DNA from: Actinomycetota bacterium
GTDB taxonomy: Bacteria > Actinomycetota > Acidimicrobiia > IMCC26256 > PALSA-555
Length of the DNA stretch: 34,037 bases
Reading direction: 5' to 3'
Assembly: GCA_016870245.1 (NCBI GenBank)
Contig: VGCA01000010.1
Location: 1-34,037, forward strand
The number at the start of each line of letters is the position of its first letter. The stretch's first letter is position 1. Of the stretch, positions 1 to 6,844 are shown one piece after another. The notes beneath the pieces were generated by a model. That model searched no databases, had not been told where the DNA came from, and was given only the letters and a program-made list of their open reading frames with translations. A program made the position numbers and the translations under genes.

Positions 1-1
1 C

Positions 2-508
2 AACTTCCTGCACCGCTATCCGGTGGTCGGCGTGTCGATCGGCCTCGTGGTGGGGTCGGAGCCGGTGGTCGGGGTGGTGCACGCCCCCATGCTCGGCGAC
101 ACCTACTGGGCCACCCGCGGGGGCGGCGCCTTCCGCGACGGCGAGCGCCTGGCGGTCTCCGACCGGCCGGTCGAGGCGGCGATCTGCGCCACCGGGTTCC
201 CGTTCCGGGCCAAGCGGGAGCGGCTGCCCGAGTACTTCCCCGTGTTCGAGCGGGCGCTCACCACCTTCGAGGACCTGCGTCGGGCCGGCGCCGCGAGCCT
301 CGACCTCGCCTGGACGGCCGCGGGGGTGTACGACGGCTACTTCGAGCAGGGTCTCGGTCCCTGGGACGTCGCCGCTGGCGCGCTCCTCGTGCGCGAGGCC
401 GGCGGGGTGGTCACCGACTGGCAGGGTGACCCCGACGCCTGGCTCCGCTCCGGCGACATCGTGGCCGCACCCCCCACGATCCACCCCACCATCCGCGCCC
501 TCATCTGA
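2..508 (+). CDS. Inositol monophosphatase family protein, C-terminal part (5' end outside window)
   Basis: The reading frame is open from base 2, so the gene starts before the window and the ATG/GTG at 23 is internal. The visible 168 residues begin with NFLHRYPVVGVSIGL, the family segment following the first metal-binding motif, and contain the second metal site as PWDVAAGALLVREAGG near the end. This family comprises Mg2+-dependent phosphatases acting on inositol-1-phosphate, histidinol phosphate, PAP or fructose-1,6-bisphosphate; the substrate cannot be read from this fragment. The catalytic N-terminal DPxDGT motif lies outside the window. The protein ends with an ordinary stop and is followed by a small hairpin at 519-541. 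Family assignment is firm; exact substrate is unknown. Confidence 0.9.
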   Translation, partial: NFLHRYPVVGVSIGLVVGSEPVVGVVHAPMLGDTYWATRGGGAFRDGERLAVSDRPVEAAICATGFPFRAKRERLPEYFPVFERALTTFEDLRRAGAASLDLAWTAAGVYDGYFEQGLGPWDVAAGALLVREAGGVVTDWQGDPDAWLRSGDIVAAPPTIHPTIRALI

Positions 509-518
509 CGGGCGGCCC

Positions 519-541
519 GCCGTCGATTCCGTATCGACGGT
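519..541 (+). terminator. Hairpin after the monophosphatase gene
   Basis: CCGTCGAT and ATCGACGG form an 8-bp stem around a 5-base loop eleven bases after the stop codon. There is no U-tract, as is common in GC-rich actinobacteria. It probably ends the upstream transcript before the whiB7 leader. Confidence 0.45.
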
Positions 542-593
542 GAGAAACGCATCGGGGGGTGGGGGGCGCGAGCGGCCTCCGGCAAGGCGTTCC

Positions 594-621
594 GGGGGGC
601 GGGGGGCCGCCGGGGCGGGGG
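594..621 (+). other. G-quadruplex-capable G-tracts upstream of the whiB7 promoter
   Basis: Four runs of four to six G (G6, G6, G4, G5) are separated by loops of 1, 5 and 1 bases on the + strand, and two more G6 runs lie at 554-566. The pattern fits a short-loop quadruplex motif just upstream of the AT-rich TTAATT at 629. Function is not established. Confidence 0.5.
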
Positions 622-628
622 CGCTGGG

Positions 629-666
629 TTAATTGCGTGCACGGTGCGGTCGCCACCTGCCACAAT
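629..666 (+). promoter_or_regulatory. Candidate whiB7 promoter with AT-rich WhiB7-type box
   Basis: TTAATT (629-634) is the only AT-rich run in this GC-rich region and overlaps TTGCGT, a possible -35. CACAAT (661-666) is a plausible -10, predicting transcription from about 673. WhiB7 proteins are known to bind AT-rich DNA next to the -35 of their own promoter through their AT-hook. The TTGCGT to CACAAT spacing of 22 is too long for a standard promoter, so the exact -35 is unsure. Confidence 0.35.
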
Positions 667-712
667 GTCCCCGACGCCCGCCGTGGGCGCAGACCTGACC
701 GAGGACCTTCCG

Positions 713-883
713 ATGCGTACCCCGCAGCTGGACAACCGGATCAACCGGGACTCCGCCGGGACCGCGCGCGCCTCGTACGCCAACGTCTGCGCGATGCCGG
801 CAGCTTCGTGGTCGTTCCCGACGATTCTCGTCGCGACCGGCCACAAGCCCGAGCCCCGGCGGCACCCCGTGACCCCGCTGTAG
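713..883 (+). CDS. Upstream ORF (leader peptide) in the whiB7 leader
   Basis: A 56-codon ORF begins at ATG 713, preceded by GAGGA with seven bases to the start, and ends at TAG 881-883, about 200 bases before whiB7. The ORF track lists a longer version from 644, but the Shine-Dalgarno sequence favours 713 and the predicted transcript would start near 673. The peptide (MRTPQLDNRI...) resembles nothing I recognise and has no membrane segment. Known whiB7 genes carry translated leader ORFs that sense ribosome inhibition, so I infer a regulatory role. Codons 47-51 contain GCCCCGGCGGC, exactly complementary to the 5' arm of the downstream terminator hairpin, which supports an attenuation function rather than a chance ORF. 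Confidence 0.55.
   Translation: MRTPQLDNRINRDSAGTARASYANVCAMPAASWSFPTILVATGHKPEPRRHPVTPL
853..863 (+). promoter_or_regulatory. Candidate antiterminator strand inside the leader ORF
   Basis: GCCCCGGCGGC here is the perfect 11-base reverse complement of 911-921, the 5' arm of the terminator palindrome. Pairing of the two would exclude the terminator. The strand lies within codons 47-51 of the leader ORF, so translation could control its availability. Confidence 0.5.
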
Positions 884-909
884 CGCCCACCAGCGCACAC
901 GAGTCACCA

Positions 910-933
910 GGCCGCCGGGGCGCCCCGGCGGCC
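910..933 (+). terminator. Perfect palindrome hairpin, whiB7 leader attenuator
   Basis: Bases 910-933 are a perfect 24-base palindrome that folds into a 10-bp stem (GGCCGCCGGG with CCCGGCGGCC) and a GCGC loop, followed by GTTCTTCG. It lies 27 bases after the leader ORF stop and about 150 bases before the whiB7 start. The short T-rich tail is weak, but position and strength match known whiB7 leader terminators. Confidence 0.6.
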
Positions 934-1082
934 GTTCTTCGCGTTCGGCCGCGATCGGGTCCCCACCTGATGTCCCGTCCACCCACGAGATGCACCACCG
1001 CACCAGCCCACCACCGGCACCGCAGACCCACGAACCCACGAACCCACACCGCGCACCAGAGTCACGAGAAGGGGCACCGGCG

Positions 1083-1442
1083 ATGTACGCCATCACACTC
1101 GAGCCAGCCGAACCGATACTGCAAGGGACCACCCAGGAGACCGAGGACCCGTGGAGGGTCGACGCCCGGTGCCGTGACGGCGCCGCGTCGCTCACCGACC
1201 TCTTCTTCTCCGAGGACATCGGCGACATCGCGCGGGCCAAGTCGTTCTGCGCCGGGTGTCCGGTGCGGGCCGAGTGCCTCGGCGCCGCGCTCGACCGGGC
1301 CGAGCCGTGGGGCGTCTGGGGCGGCGAGCTGTTCGTCAACGGACGGGTCGTGGCGCACAAGCGCCGCCGGGGACGTCCGCCCAAGGTGGCCCGGCCCGAG
1401 CCGGTCCTGCACTGGGAGATACCCGTTGCCGACATCGCGTGA
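1083..1442 (+). CDS. whiB7: WhiB7-type transcriptional regulator with AT-hook
   Basis: WhiB proteins are actinobacterial [4Fe-4S] proteins that bind the primary sigma factor; WhiB7 activates intrinsic multidrug resistance genes and itself. The 119-aa product has four cluster cysteines (RCRD, then FCAGCPVRAEC), the turn EPWGVWGGELF that binds sigma, and a C-terminal KRRRGRPPK AT-hook. EPWGVWGGE followed by an RGRP hook is the WhiB7 signature and separates it from WhiB1-4. I start at ATG 1083, preceded by GAGAAGG; the ORF-track start at 990 adds low-complexity residues with no ribosome site. The long leader with a translated ORF and terminator hairpin agrees with WhiB7 regulation. Targets are not visible in this window. 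Confidence 0.88.
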   Translation: MYAITLEPAEPILQGTTQETEDPWRVDARCRDGAASLTDLFFSEDIGDIARAKSFCAGCPVRAECLGAALDRAEPWGVWGGELFVNGRVVAHKRRRGRPPKVARPEPVLHWEIPVADIA

Positions 1443-1730
1443 GGCCCAGGACCACCCGTTCCGGCCGCCACCGGCGACCAACCCGACCGAACCGTCCCAC
1501 GAGACCGAGGAGGCCCTCTGGACCCACGACCACGAGATCCATCCGACCGACTGCGGCGCCGGCCCCCCGGCCCGCAGCGAACCGCCCGCCTCATGGGCGG
1601 ACCGGGGTGACGTCGACGCTCCCCCCTGGACCCGGACTCTTCCCCCGGGGGCCTGGGTGCTCAGGGCGGCGTTCCGAGCGAGCCCCGGTCTGCCTGCGGT
1701 CCGTGACGAGACCGCCGGGCGATGAGAGAG
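1443..1730. other. Intergenic stretch after whiB7, no gene seen
   Basis: ORFs listed here in several frames have no convincing start, ribosome site or recognisable product, and they read as GC-rich filler. The stretch ends in the strong hairpin at 1731-1765. Confidence 0.5.
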
Positions 1731-1765
1731 AGGAGGGGGCCGGCCCCGGCGGCCGGCCCCCTCCT
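1731..1765 (+). terminator. Bidirectional terminator between whiB7 and the SDR gene
   Basis: A perfect 15-bp stem (AGGAGGGGGCCGGCC with its complement) encloses a 5-base loop, 28 bases past the stop of the convergent SDR gene. The symmetry would serve both strands; there is no U-tract. Confidence 0.65.
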
Positions 1766-1793
1766 CGCGTCCAAGTCCCGTCCGAACCCGGGA

Positions 1794-2585
1794 TCAGATG
1801 GCGCGGCTCGAGCCTCCGTCGGCGATCAGCTGCGTGCCGGTGACGAAGCCCGACACGGCGTCGCTGGCGAGCACCGCCACCAGCCGGCCCATCTCCTCGG
1901 CCGTGGCCACCCGGCCGATCGGCACGGCTGAGCGGCCGAACTCCTCGGCGAACTCATCGACGTCCTTGCCTGCCTGTTCGGCCAGGCGGGACATGACTCC
2001 CCGGATGCGGGCCGTCGCGGTGAACCCCGGGCCGAGCCCGACCACCCGCACGCCGTCCCCCGCCACGTCGTCGGCCACAGAAGCCGTCAGCTGGGCGAGC
2101 GCCGTGACGAAGCACGACAGCACGTAGCCGCCCGACGGGTGGGTCCCCGCGGTGCCGAGGATGTTGACGATGCAGCCCGACCGTTGCGCCCGCATGATCG
2201 GCAGCACGTGGCGCATCCCCCGCACGTAGCCCATCAGCTTGAGGTCGAACGACTCCTGCCATGCCGCGTCGTCGAGCGCCTCGATCGTGCCCATCTTCGA
2301 GTCGCCCGCGTTGTTCACGAGCACGTCGACGCCGCCGAAGTCGCCGATCAGGGCGTCGAACGCCGCCGCCTGCGCGGCGGCGTCGCGCAGGTCGGCGACC
2401 GCCACCGCCGCGACGGGTGCGCCGAGGGCCACGCACTCGGCGGCCACCGCCTCGAGCAGCTCCCGTCTGCGGGCGATCAGCCCGACCGAGGCGCCCTCCT
2501 CGGCGAGCACGCGAGCGGTGGCGGCGCCGATGCCGTCGCTGCCACCCGTGATGATGCAGCGCTTCCCATGCAGGTCGAGTTCCAT
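1794..2585 (-). CDS. SDR-family oxidoreductase, atypical active site
   Basis: A 263-aa Rossmann-fold short-chain dehydrogenase. TGGSDGIG (residues 13-20) is the NAD(P) glycine motif, LVNNAG (88-93) the structural motif and GPGF the post-catalytic turn. The catalytic YxxxK is altered: Tyr153 is present but the Lys position is Cys157 (YVLSC), and the usual NxSS serine segment reads NILGTAG. An SDR subfamily with GTAG..P...Y and no lysine exists, so this may be a lineage property rather than decay; the reaction is unpredictable. I start at ATG 2585 because GAGACT lies exactly six bases upstream, the leaderless spacing seen across this window; the longer ORF from 2714 has an Arg-rich non-family N-terminus and would cover the divergent promoter. 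Confidence 0.85.
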   Translation of the reverse strand: MELDLHGKRCIITGGSDGIGAATARVLAEEGASVGLIARRRELLEAVAAECVALGAPVAAVAVADLRDAAAQAAAFDALIGDFGGVDVLVNNAGDSKMGTIEALDDAAWQESFDLKLMGYVRGMRHVLPIMRAQRSGCIVNILGTAGTHPSGGYVLSCFVTALAQLTASVADDVAGDGVRVVGLGPGFTATARIRGVMSRLAEQAGKDVDEFAEEFGRSAVPIGRVATAEEMGRLVAVLASDAVSGFVTGTQLIADGGSSRAI

Positions 2586-2591
2586 CCCGGC

Positions 2592-2597
2592 AGTCTC
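2592..2597 (-). promoter_or_regulatory. Candidate leaderless -10 for the SDR gene
   Basis: GAGACT ends six bases before ATG 2585, placing transcription start at about the first base of the start codon. Confidence 0.45.
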
Positions 2598-2691
2598 GCG
2601 GACGGGGGCTCGGGACCTCGTGGACGGCCTCGACCTCCAGCTCGCCTCCCTTCCCTGCTCCTTCCTCACGCGATCCAGCTCGCGTGTGTGG

Positions 2692-2697
2692 GAACAT
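2692..2697 (+). promoter_or_regulatory. Candidate -10 for the four-helix membrane protein
   Basis: GAACAT would start a transcript near 2704, giving a leader of about 36 bases that contains the GAGGAGGG ribosome site of the gene at 2740. Confidence 0.3.
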
Positions 2698-2739
2698 GTC
2701 GTGCTGCGCCGCACCGCCGGTGGCGCCGAGGAGGGTCCG

Positions 2740-3234
2740 ATGCTCGTTCACCGCCCGTCTGGAACCGAAGACCGGCTCACCGAGGGCCTGGCGCCCGAGG
2801 CACCCGAGGCGCTGGAGGTGCCCGAGGGTCGGCTGCCCCGCCGCCCGCTCGGCGAGCGCATCGACGTGCGGGTTGCCGTCGGGATCGGTGTGGCCTGGCT
2901 GGTCCTTCCCGAGATCGCCGCCGCGCTCGAGCCCACCGCCCGGCACGCCGACCCTTCATGGGCGGTCGCCCTCGGCTACGGCATGAACGTGCTGTTCCTC
3001 GGCATGCTCGTGGGTCTCGCCACCCGCCGGCGTTGGGGCCTGGTCGCATCGCTCGTCGGCGCGATGGTCATGACCGCGTTCTCGGTGGCCTGTCCCACGA
3101 GCGGTCACCACGCGTGGGGCCTGTGGTGGGTGGCCCAGATGGCCTGCGTGATGGCGCTCGTCGCCGGGAGCGTCTGGGCCCTGCGCCTCCCGCCGGTCGC
3201 CGAGACCGAGGTCGAGGCGCCTCGGGCCGCGTAG
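2740..3234 (+). CDS. Four-helix integral membrane protein of unknown function
   Basis: I do not recognise a family. The 164-aa product has an acidic, proline-containing cytoplasmic N-terminus (about 40 residues) and then four hydrophobic segments: VAVGIGVAWLVLPEI, VALGYGMNVLFLGMLVGL, GLVASLVGAMVMTAFSV and VAQMACVMALVAGSVWAL. The loop between helices 3 and 4 carries CPTSGHHAWGLWW, with a cysteine and two adjacent histidines. The start at ATG 2740 follows GAGGAGGG with a short spacer; the track ORF from 2239 overlaps the SDR gene antisense and is a read-back artefact. It is divergent from the SDR and stands alone upstream of the tRNA. That it is a real gene is likely from the ribosome site and helix pattern. 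Confidence 0.75.
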   Translation: MLVHRPSGTEDRLTEGLAPEAPEALEVPEGRLPRRPLGERIDVRVAVGIGVAWLVLPEIAAALEPTARHADPSWAVALGYGMNVLFLGMLVGLATRRRWGLVASLVGAMVMTAFSVACPTSGHHAWGLWWVAQMACVMALVAGSVWALRLPPVAETEVEAPRAA

Positions 3235-3336
3235 ACGGGCGCGTCCGGGACGACCCGCTCCCGGAACCGTCCGAGCCCCTGCCGTGATGGCCGTGGCGAC
3301 CACAGCCGCGTCGAACCCGCGCGCGCCGGTGCCGTC

Positions 3337-3342
3337 TAACCT
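3337..3342 (+). promoter_or_regulatory. Candidate -10 of the tRNA-Val promoter
   Basis: TAACCT lies nine bases before the mature tRNA 5' end, predicting a start near 3349. No clear -35 is visible. Confidence 0.35.
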
Positions 3343-3351
3343 CGTCGCCCC

Positions 3352-3425
3352 GGGCGCTTGGCTCAGTTGGCTAGAGCACCTCCCTTACAAGGAGGGGGTC
3401 GGGGGTTCGAGTCCCTCAGCGCCCA
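3352..3425 (+). tRNA. tRNA-Val (anticodon UAC)
   Basis: The cloverleaf is complete by eye: acceptor GGGCGCT/AGCGCCC with discriminator A; D-arm GCTC/GAGC with AGTTGGCTA loop; anticodon arm CCTCC/GGAGG with loop CTTACAA, giving anticodon TAC at 34-36; five-base variable loop; T-arm with TTCGAGT loop and one G-U pair. Total 74 bases. The 3' CCA is not encoded (ACCC follows). It reads the GUA valine codon, rare in so GC-rich a genome. ORF-track proteins crossing this locus are spurious. Confidence 0.95.
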
Positions 3426-3458
3426 CCCGTTGTCGATACGCGAACGCCGGGCCCTGGG

Positions 3459-3496
3459 CGGACCGCTATGGCGGGGTGCACCCCGCGAGCGGACCG
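3459..3496 (+). terminator. Palindromic hairpin downstream of tRNA-Val
   Basis: A perfect 16-base palindrome (GCGGGGTGCACCCCGC, 3471-3486) is nested inside CGGACCGCT and AGCGGACCG, which pair with one mismatch. It probably ends the tRNA transcript. Nothing recognisable lies between it and the next gene end at 3674. Confidence 0.5.
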
Positions 3497-3673
3497 TCCA
3501 CTCAATCGGCCGGCAGCCTCCGCACGCATCGAAATCCCACGTGACTGTCGCAGCCCTTCGGCGAGGAGCGGGTCGACGACCTCCGCGACCTGCACCCGAT
3601 CGACACTGTCCGCGCGCCGGCCTGATCCGCGGGCCGCGCCCGCGCGGTTCCCATCGGGCGACGGCCGGTGGGG

Positions 3674-4369
3674 TCAGGCCGGCGTGGACGTGCGGTGCCA
3701 GACCCGCACGGGTCCGACGTCGGCGAAGCCGGCCCCGAGCGCGGTGTCGACCCCGGACCCGCTGGCAGTGCTCACGAGCCAGGCGTCGGGATGCCGGGCC
3801 GCGGCCGCCGCGGCAACGTCGGCCCAGGCACCGAACGCGTGCCACAGGCCGGCCACCGGGGCCCCGCCGATCGCCGTGCGGTGGACGATCCCACCGTCGA
3901 CGAAGGCGCCATCGCGTCCCCGTCCGAGCACCGCGACGCCGGAGGCCCGGCGGAGCCCGACGGGCAGCGCGCCCTCGGGGCCACCCCACGCCCGGGCCCA
4001 CGTGGTGAACACGAACCGCTCCCGCACGACGGTGAACCCCGCCGTCCGGTCGGGGTCGGCTCCCTCGGCCGGGGGCCGGGCGATCCAACGCTCCGCGGCG
4101 GCGACCGTCCAGCCCTGGTCGGCGAGGTCGAGGGCGGCGAACGAGTCGATGACCGACGCGCCGGGTGCGTCGTGGATGCGGCCGAGCACGTCGAGCACGG
4201 GGAGGTCGGGTGTGAGCGTGACCGCGTCGGGGACGAGATCGGGCGTGCGGCGCGCCGACCACCACAGCTGCGCATCGCCTGTCGGCGCGAAGCGGTGGAG
4301 GCGACAGACGAGGTCGCACCACGTCGCGAACTCGCGCACGGCGAGGGTCAATGGGTCCGGTCCGGCCAC
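3674..4369 (-). CDS. GNAT-like acetyltransferase-type protein, function unknown
   Basis: A 231-aa soluble protein. The last third has the layout of a GNAT domain tail: GVAVLGRGRDGAFVDGGIV (strand-turn-strand), WADVAAAAAARHPDAWLVS (helix then strand) and SGVDTALGAGFADVGPVRVWHR, where AGFxxVGPxRVW is a recurrent GNAT ending. No clear acetyl-CoA pyrophosphate loop (Q/RxxGxG/A) can be seen, so activity is uncertain. The start is GTG 4369, with CAGGCT exactly six bases upstream, fitting leaderless transcription. It lies 126 bases downstream of the CoA-transferase gene on the same strand but appears to have its own promoter. Hypothetical protein is the safe fallback. Confidence 0.65.
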   Translation of the reverse strand: MAGPDPLTLAVREFATWCDLVCRLHRFAPTGDAQLWWSARRTPDLVPDAVTLTPDLPVLDVLGRIHDAPGASVIDSFAALDLADQGWTVAAAERWIARPPAEGADPDRTAGFTVVRERFVFTTWARAWGGPEGALPVGLRRASGVAVLGRGRDGAFVDGGIVHRTAIGGAPVAGLWHAFGAWADVAAAAAARHPDAWLVSTASGSGVDTALGAGFADVGPVRVWHRTSTPA

Positions 4370-4375
4370 TCGCCC

Positions 4376-4381
4376 AGCCTG
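4376..4381 (-). promoter_or_regulatory. Candidate leaderless -10 for the GNAT-like gene
   Basis: CAGGCT ends six bases before GTG 4369. Confidence 0.35.
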
Positions 4382-4495
4382 CCGCCGCCCTGGGTCGGGC
4401 GAGGGGATGGTGATCGCGACCGGAGGGCCACCATGGCGGCCGGTGCGCCGGCCCCGAGCGGTGTGCCGAGCGGTCTGGCGACGGAGGTTCCTCCG

Positions 4496-6838
4496 TCAGC
4501 GGCAGACGCCCGTCTCGACCAGCTCCGCGACCTCCGCGGCGGTGAGGCCGAGGACCGAGGTCAGGACGTCCTCGGTGTCGGCACCCATGCACGGCGCGGC
4601 GGGGGCGGTGCGCTGGGGGAGCGCCGAGAACCGCACCGGGTTGGCGATGTGCCGCTCGGGACCCACCTCGGGGTGGTGCACCGTCACGATCGCGTTGCGG
4701 GCGAGGAGGTGGGGGTCGTCGATGTGGTCGAGGGGGCCCATCACCGGCATGGCCGACACGCCGTGGGCTTGCAGCGTCTCGGCCGTGGCTTCCTTGGTGC
4801 GGCCGGCGGTCCACGCGGCGACCCGGGCGTCGAGCGCGGCGCCGGCCTCCACCCGCAGGGCGGCGGTGGCGAGCGCCGGGTCGTCGGGCCAGTCGAGCGC
4901 GCGGCACAGGCGCGTCCACGCGGCGTCGTCGGCCACCGCGACGGCGACCCACTGGTCGTCGCCCGCCGCGGGGTACACACCGTGCGGCGCCATGGTGGGA
5001 TGCGTGTTTCCGAGGGGGAGTGGGTCCACGCCGGTCGCCGCGGCCTCGAGGTACCGCTCGCCGATGAAGTACGCCGCGGCCTCGGTCTGAGCGACCTCCA
5101 TCCACCGACCCTCCCCGGTGACCGCCCGCTCGTGCAGCGCCGCGAGCACGCCCACTGCGAGCAGCTTTCCGGCCACGTGATCGGGGTGGTTCATCGAAGT
5201 CCCGCACGGATACGGCGCGTCGGGGTGGTTCCACAGCAGGTGCACGCCGCTGAAGCCGGCGTTCAGGGGCCCGTAGGCGGGCATCTCGCCGAGCGGTCCG
5301 CCGCGTCCGTAACCCTGCGAGGACACGTAGAGCACCTGCGGGTTGACGGTGCGCACGGCCTCGTAGCCGAGGCCACGTCGTTCGAGCGCGCCGCCGCGCT
5401 GGTTCTCGGCCACCACGTCTGCCGTCGCGCACAGCGCCAGCGCGAGCTCTCGACCCCGCTCGGTGGTGAGGTCGAGGAAGACGCTGCGGCGACCGCGGCA
5501 TTCCGCGTTGAAGGCGAAGCTCTTGTCGACCATCTCGCGGCGACCGCTGCCCATGCGCAGCACGTCGGGGTTGGCCATCGACTCGATCTTGATGACGTCG
5601 GCTCCGAGCTCCGAGAGGACCCCGCAGAGCTCGGGCACGACCGCGGCCACGCCGAACTCCACCACCCGCACACCGTCGAGCAGGAGCGCGCGGCCGGCGC
5701 CCAGGATCGGGCCGGAGCGACGGTCGGTGGGGGCGAAGCCGTCGGGACCCGCCCCCGACGGCCGGACGGTGGGCCGGGTCCGGTCGAGCCGCACCGGCTG
5801 GGTCGCACAGGGCAGTCCGTCGAGCCCGGGCCCGCCCGACTCCGTGAAGAACCCGCGGTGGCGGGTCTGCGGGTGCGCGACGAACTCGCTCGGCCGGTGC
5901 AGCACCCCGACCGTCGCGCCGAGCCCCTGCGCCTCCTCGACCAGCTCCGCGCGGGTGCGGTCGGTGAGACGGTCCTGGGCGACCAGGCGGATCACGTCGG
6001 CGTTGGCCACGCGGAACTGGGGGTTCTTCCACTGGTCGTCCTCGAAGATGTCGGGGTCGCCCATCAGCGTCTTGAAGCCCGCCCACTGGCGGGGGGAGCC
6101 CACGACCACCCGCACCCAGCCGTCGGCCGCGGGGAGCACCCAGTACGCACCCTCGGCGTTGCGCCGCCCGTCGAACGGCAGCAGCGGGTTGATCTCCCGG
6201 TGGTCCTGCATGACGATCGACCAGGGGATCGTCGCGGCGAGCGCGGCTTCCTGCACGCTCACCTCGACCACCTGACCGCGACCGCCGGCGCGCTCACGGT
6301 CGAGCACGGCCGCCACCGCGCCGATCGCCCCGTAGACCGACGCGCAGTCGTGGGCGAGGTGGCCGGGCGCGTTGCAGGGCGGAAGGTCGGGGAAGCCCGA
6401 CGCCCACAGCGCCCCCGACGCCGCGAGCGCGGGGAGCGACTCGAGGCGCCAGTCCGACCGGGGGCCGGTGCGGCCGAGATCGGCGAGGGCCACCACGACG
6501 AGGTGCGGGTGGGTCGCGGCGAGCGCGTCGGCGTCGAGCGCCCGGAGATCCTCGGTGGCGGGGTGGAGGTTGGTGACCACCACGTCGGCGGCGGCGAGCA
6601 GCCCGTCGAGCCGCTCCGGTGCCGACGGGTCGGCGTCGGCGACGACCATGGGGTGCTTCCCCGCGTTGCGGTAGCGGTCGGTCAACGAGTCGGGCACATC
6701 GGTCGGTGCGACCCGGATCACCTGAGCACCGAAGTCGGCGAGGATCCGCGCGCAGAGCGCGCCCCGGAGATCGGTGAGGTCGACGACCTTCACCCACGCC
6801 AACGGACCGGTGGGTCGCGTCTCGTCGCCCGCAGTCAT
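4496..6838 (-). CDS. Tandem-domain CaiB/BaiF (class III) CoA-transferase
   Basis: Class III CoA-transferases move CoA between carboxylic acids through an aspartyl thioester. This 780-aa protein contains two complete copies, roughly residues 10-340 and 385-780, about twice the normal 400. Both start with the family pattern (VKVVDLTDLRGALCARILADFGAQVIRV and the matching VRVVEFGVAAVVPELCGVLSELGADVIKIE). The catalytic Asp is retained in each: Asp164 in HLAHDCAS and Asp553 in NHPDHVAG. Real family members work as interlocked dimers, so a fusion may form its own pseudo-dimer. Two starts compete: ATG 6838 with GAACAT six bases upstream (leaderless) and GTG 6856 with GGAGG eight bases upstream; they differ by six residues. 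Substrate is unknown. Confidence 0.92.
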   Translation of the reverse strand: MTAGDETRPTGPLAWVKVVDLTDLRGALCARILADFGAQVIRVAPTDVPDSLTDRYRNAGKHPMVVADADPSAPERLDGLLAAADVVVTNLHPATEDLRALDADALAATHPHLVVVALADLGRTGPRSDWRLESLPALAASGALWASGFPDLPPCNAPGHLAHDCASVYGAIGAVAAVLDRERAGGRGQVVEVSVQEAALAATIPWSIVMQDHREINPLLPFDGRRNAEGAYWVLPAADGWVRVVVGSPRQWAGFKTLMGDPDIFEDDQWKNPQFRVANADVIRLVAQDRLTDRTRAELVEEAQGLGATVGVLHRPSEFVAHPQTRHRGFFTESGGPGLDGLPCATQPVRLDRTRPTVRPSGAGPDGFAPTDRRSGPILGAGRALLLDGVRVVEFGVAAVVPELCGVLSELGADVIKIESMANPDVLRMGSGRREMVDKSFAFNAECRGRRSVFLDLTTERGRELALALCATADVVAENQRGGALERRGLGYEAVRTVNPQVLYVSSQGYGRGGPLGEMPAYGPLNAGFSGVHLLWNHPDAPYPCGTSMNHPDHVAGKLLAVGVLAALHERAVTGEGRWMEVAQTEAAAYFIGERYLEAAATGVDPLPLGNTHPTMAPHGVYPAAGDDQWVAVAVADDAAWTRLCRALDWPDDPALATAALRVEAGAALDARVAAWTAGRTKEATAETLQAHGVSAMPVMGPLDHIDDPHLLARNAIVTVHHPEVGPERHIANPVRFSALPQRTAPAAPCMGADTEDVLTSVLGLTAAEVAELVETGVCR

Positions 6839-6844
6839 CCGGTC

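Noticed and set aside
1023-1048. Tandem CCACGAACCCACGAACCCAC repeats before whiB7
   Set aside because: Only two to three imperfect units of a C-rich sequence; not a CRISPR array or a clear regulatory repeat.
559-1725. A 388-codon + strand ORF over the whiB7 locus
   Set aside because: It overlaps whiB7 in another frame, lacks a ribosome site and has no recognisable domain.
3547-3617. A short frame ending QPFGEERVDDLRDLHPIDTVRAPA after the tRNA
   Set aside because: Its residues look protein-like but no ATG or GTG start precedes it after an upstream TGA; at most it is an unplaceable remnant.
3352-3673. tRNA-Val as an attachment site for an integrated element
   Set aside because: No integrase, no duplicated tRNA end and no phage-type genes are seen within the window.
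3363-6086. A 907-codon minus-strand ORF crossing the tRNA
   Set aside because: It is an out-of-frame shadow of the CoA-transferase and GNAT-like genes, rich in Arg/Pro/Gly, and covers the tRNA antisense.
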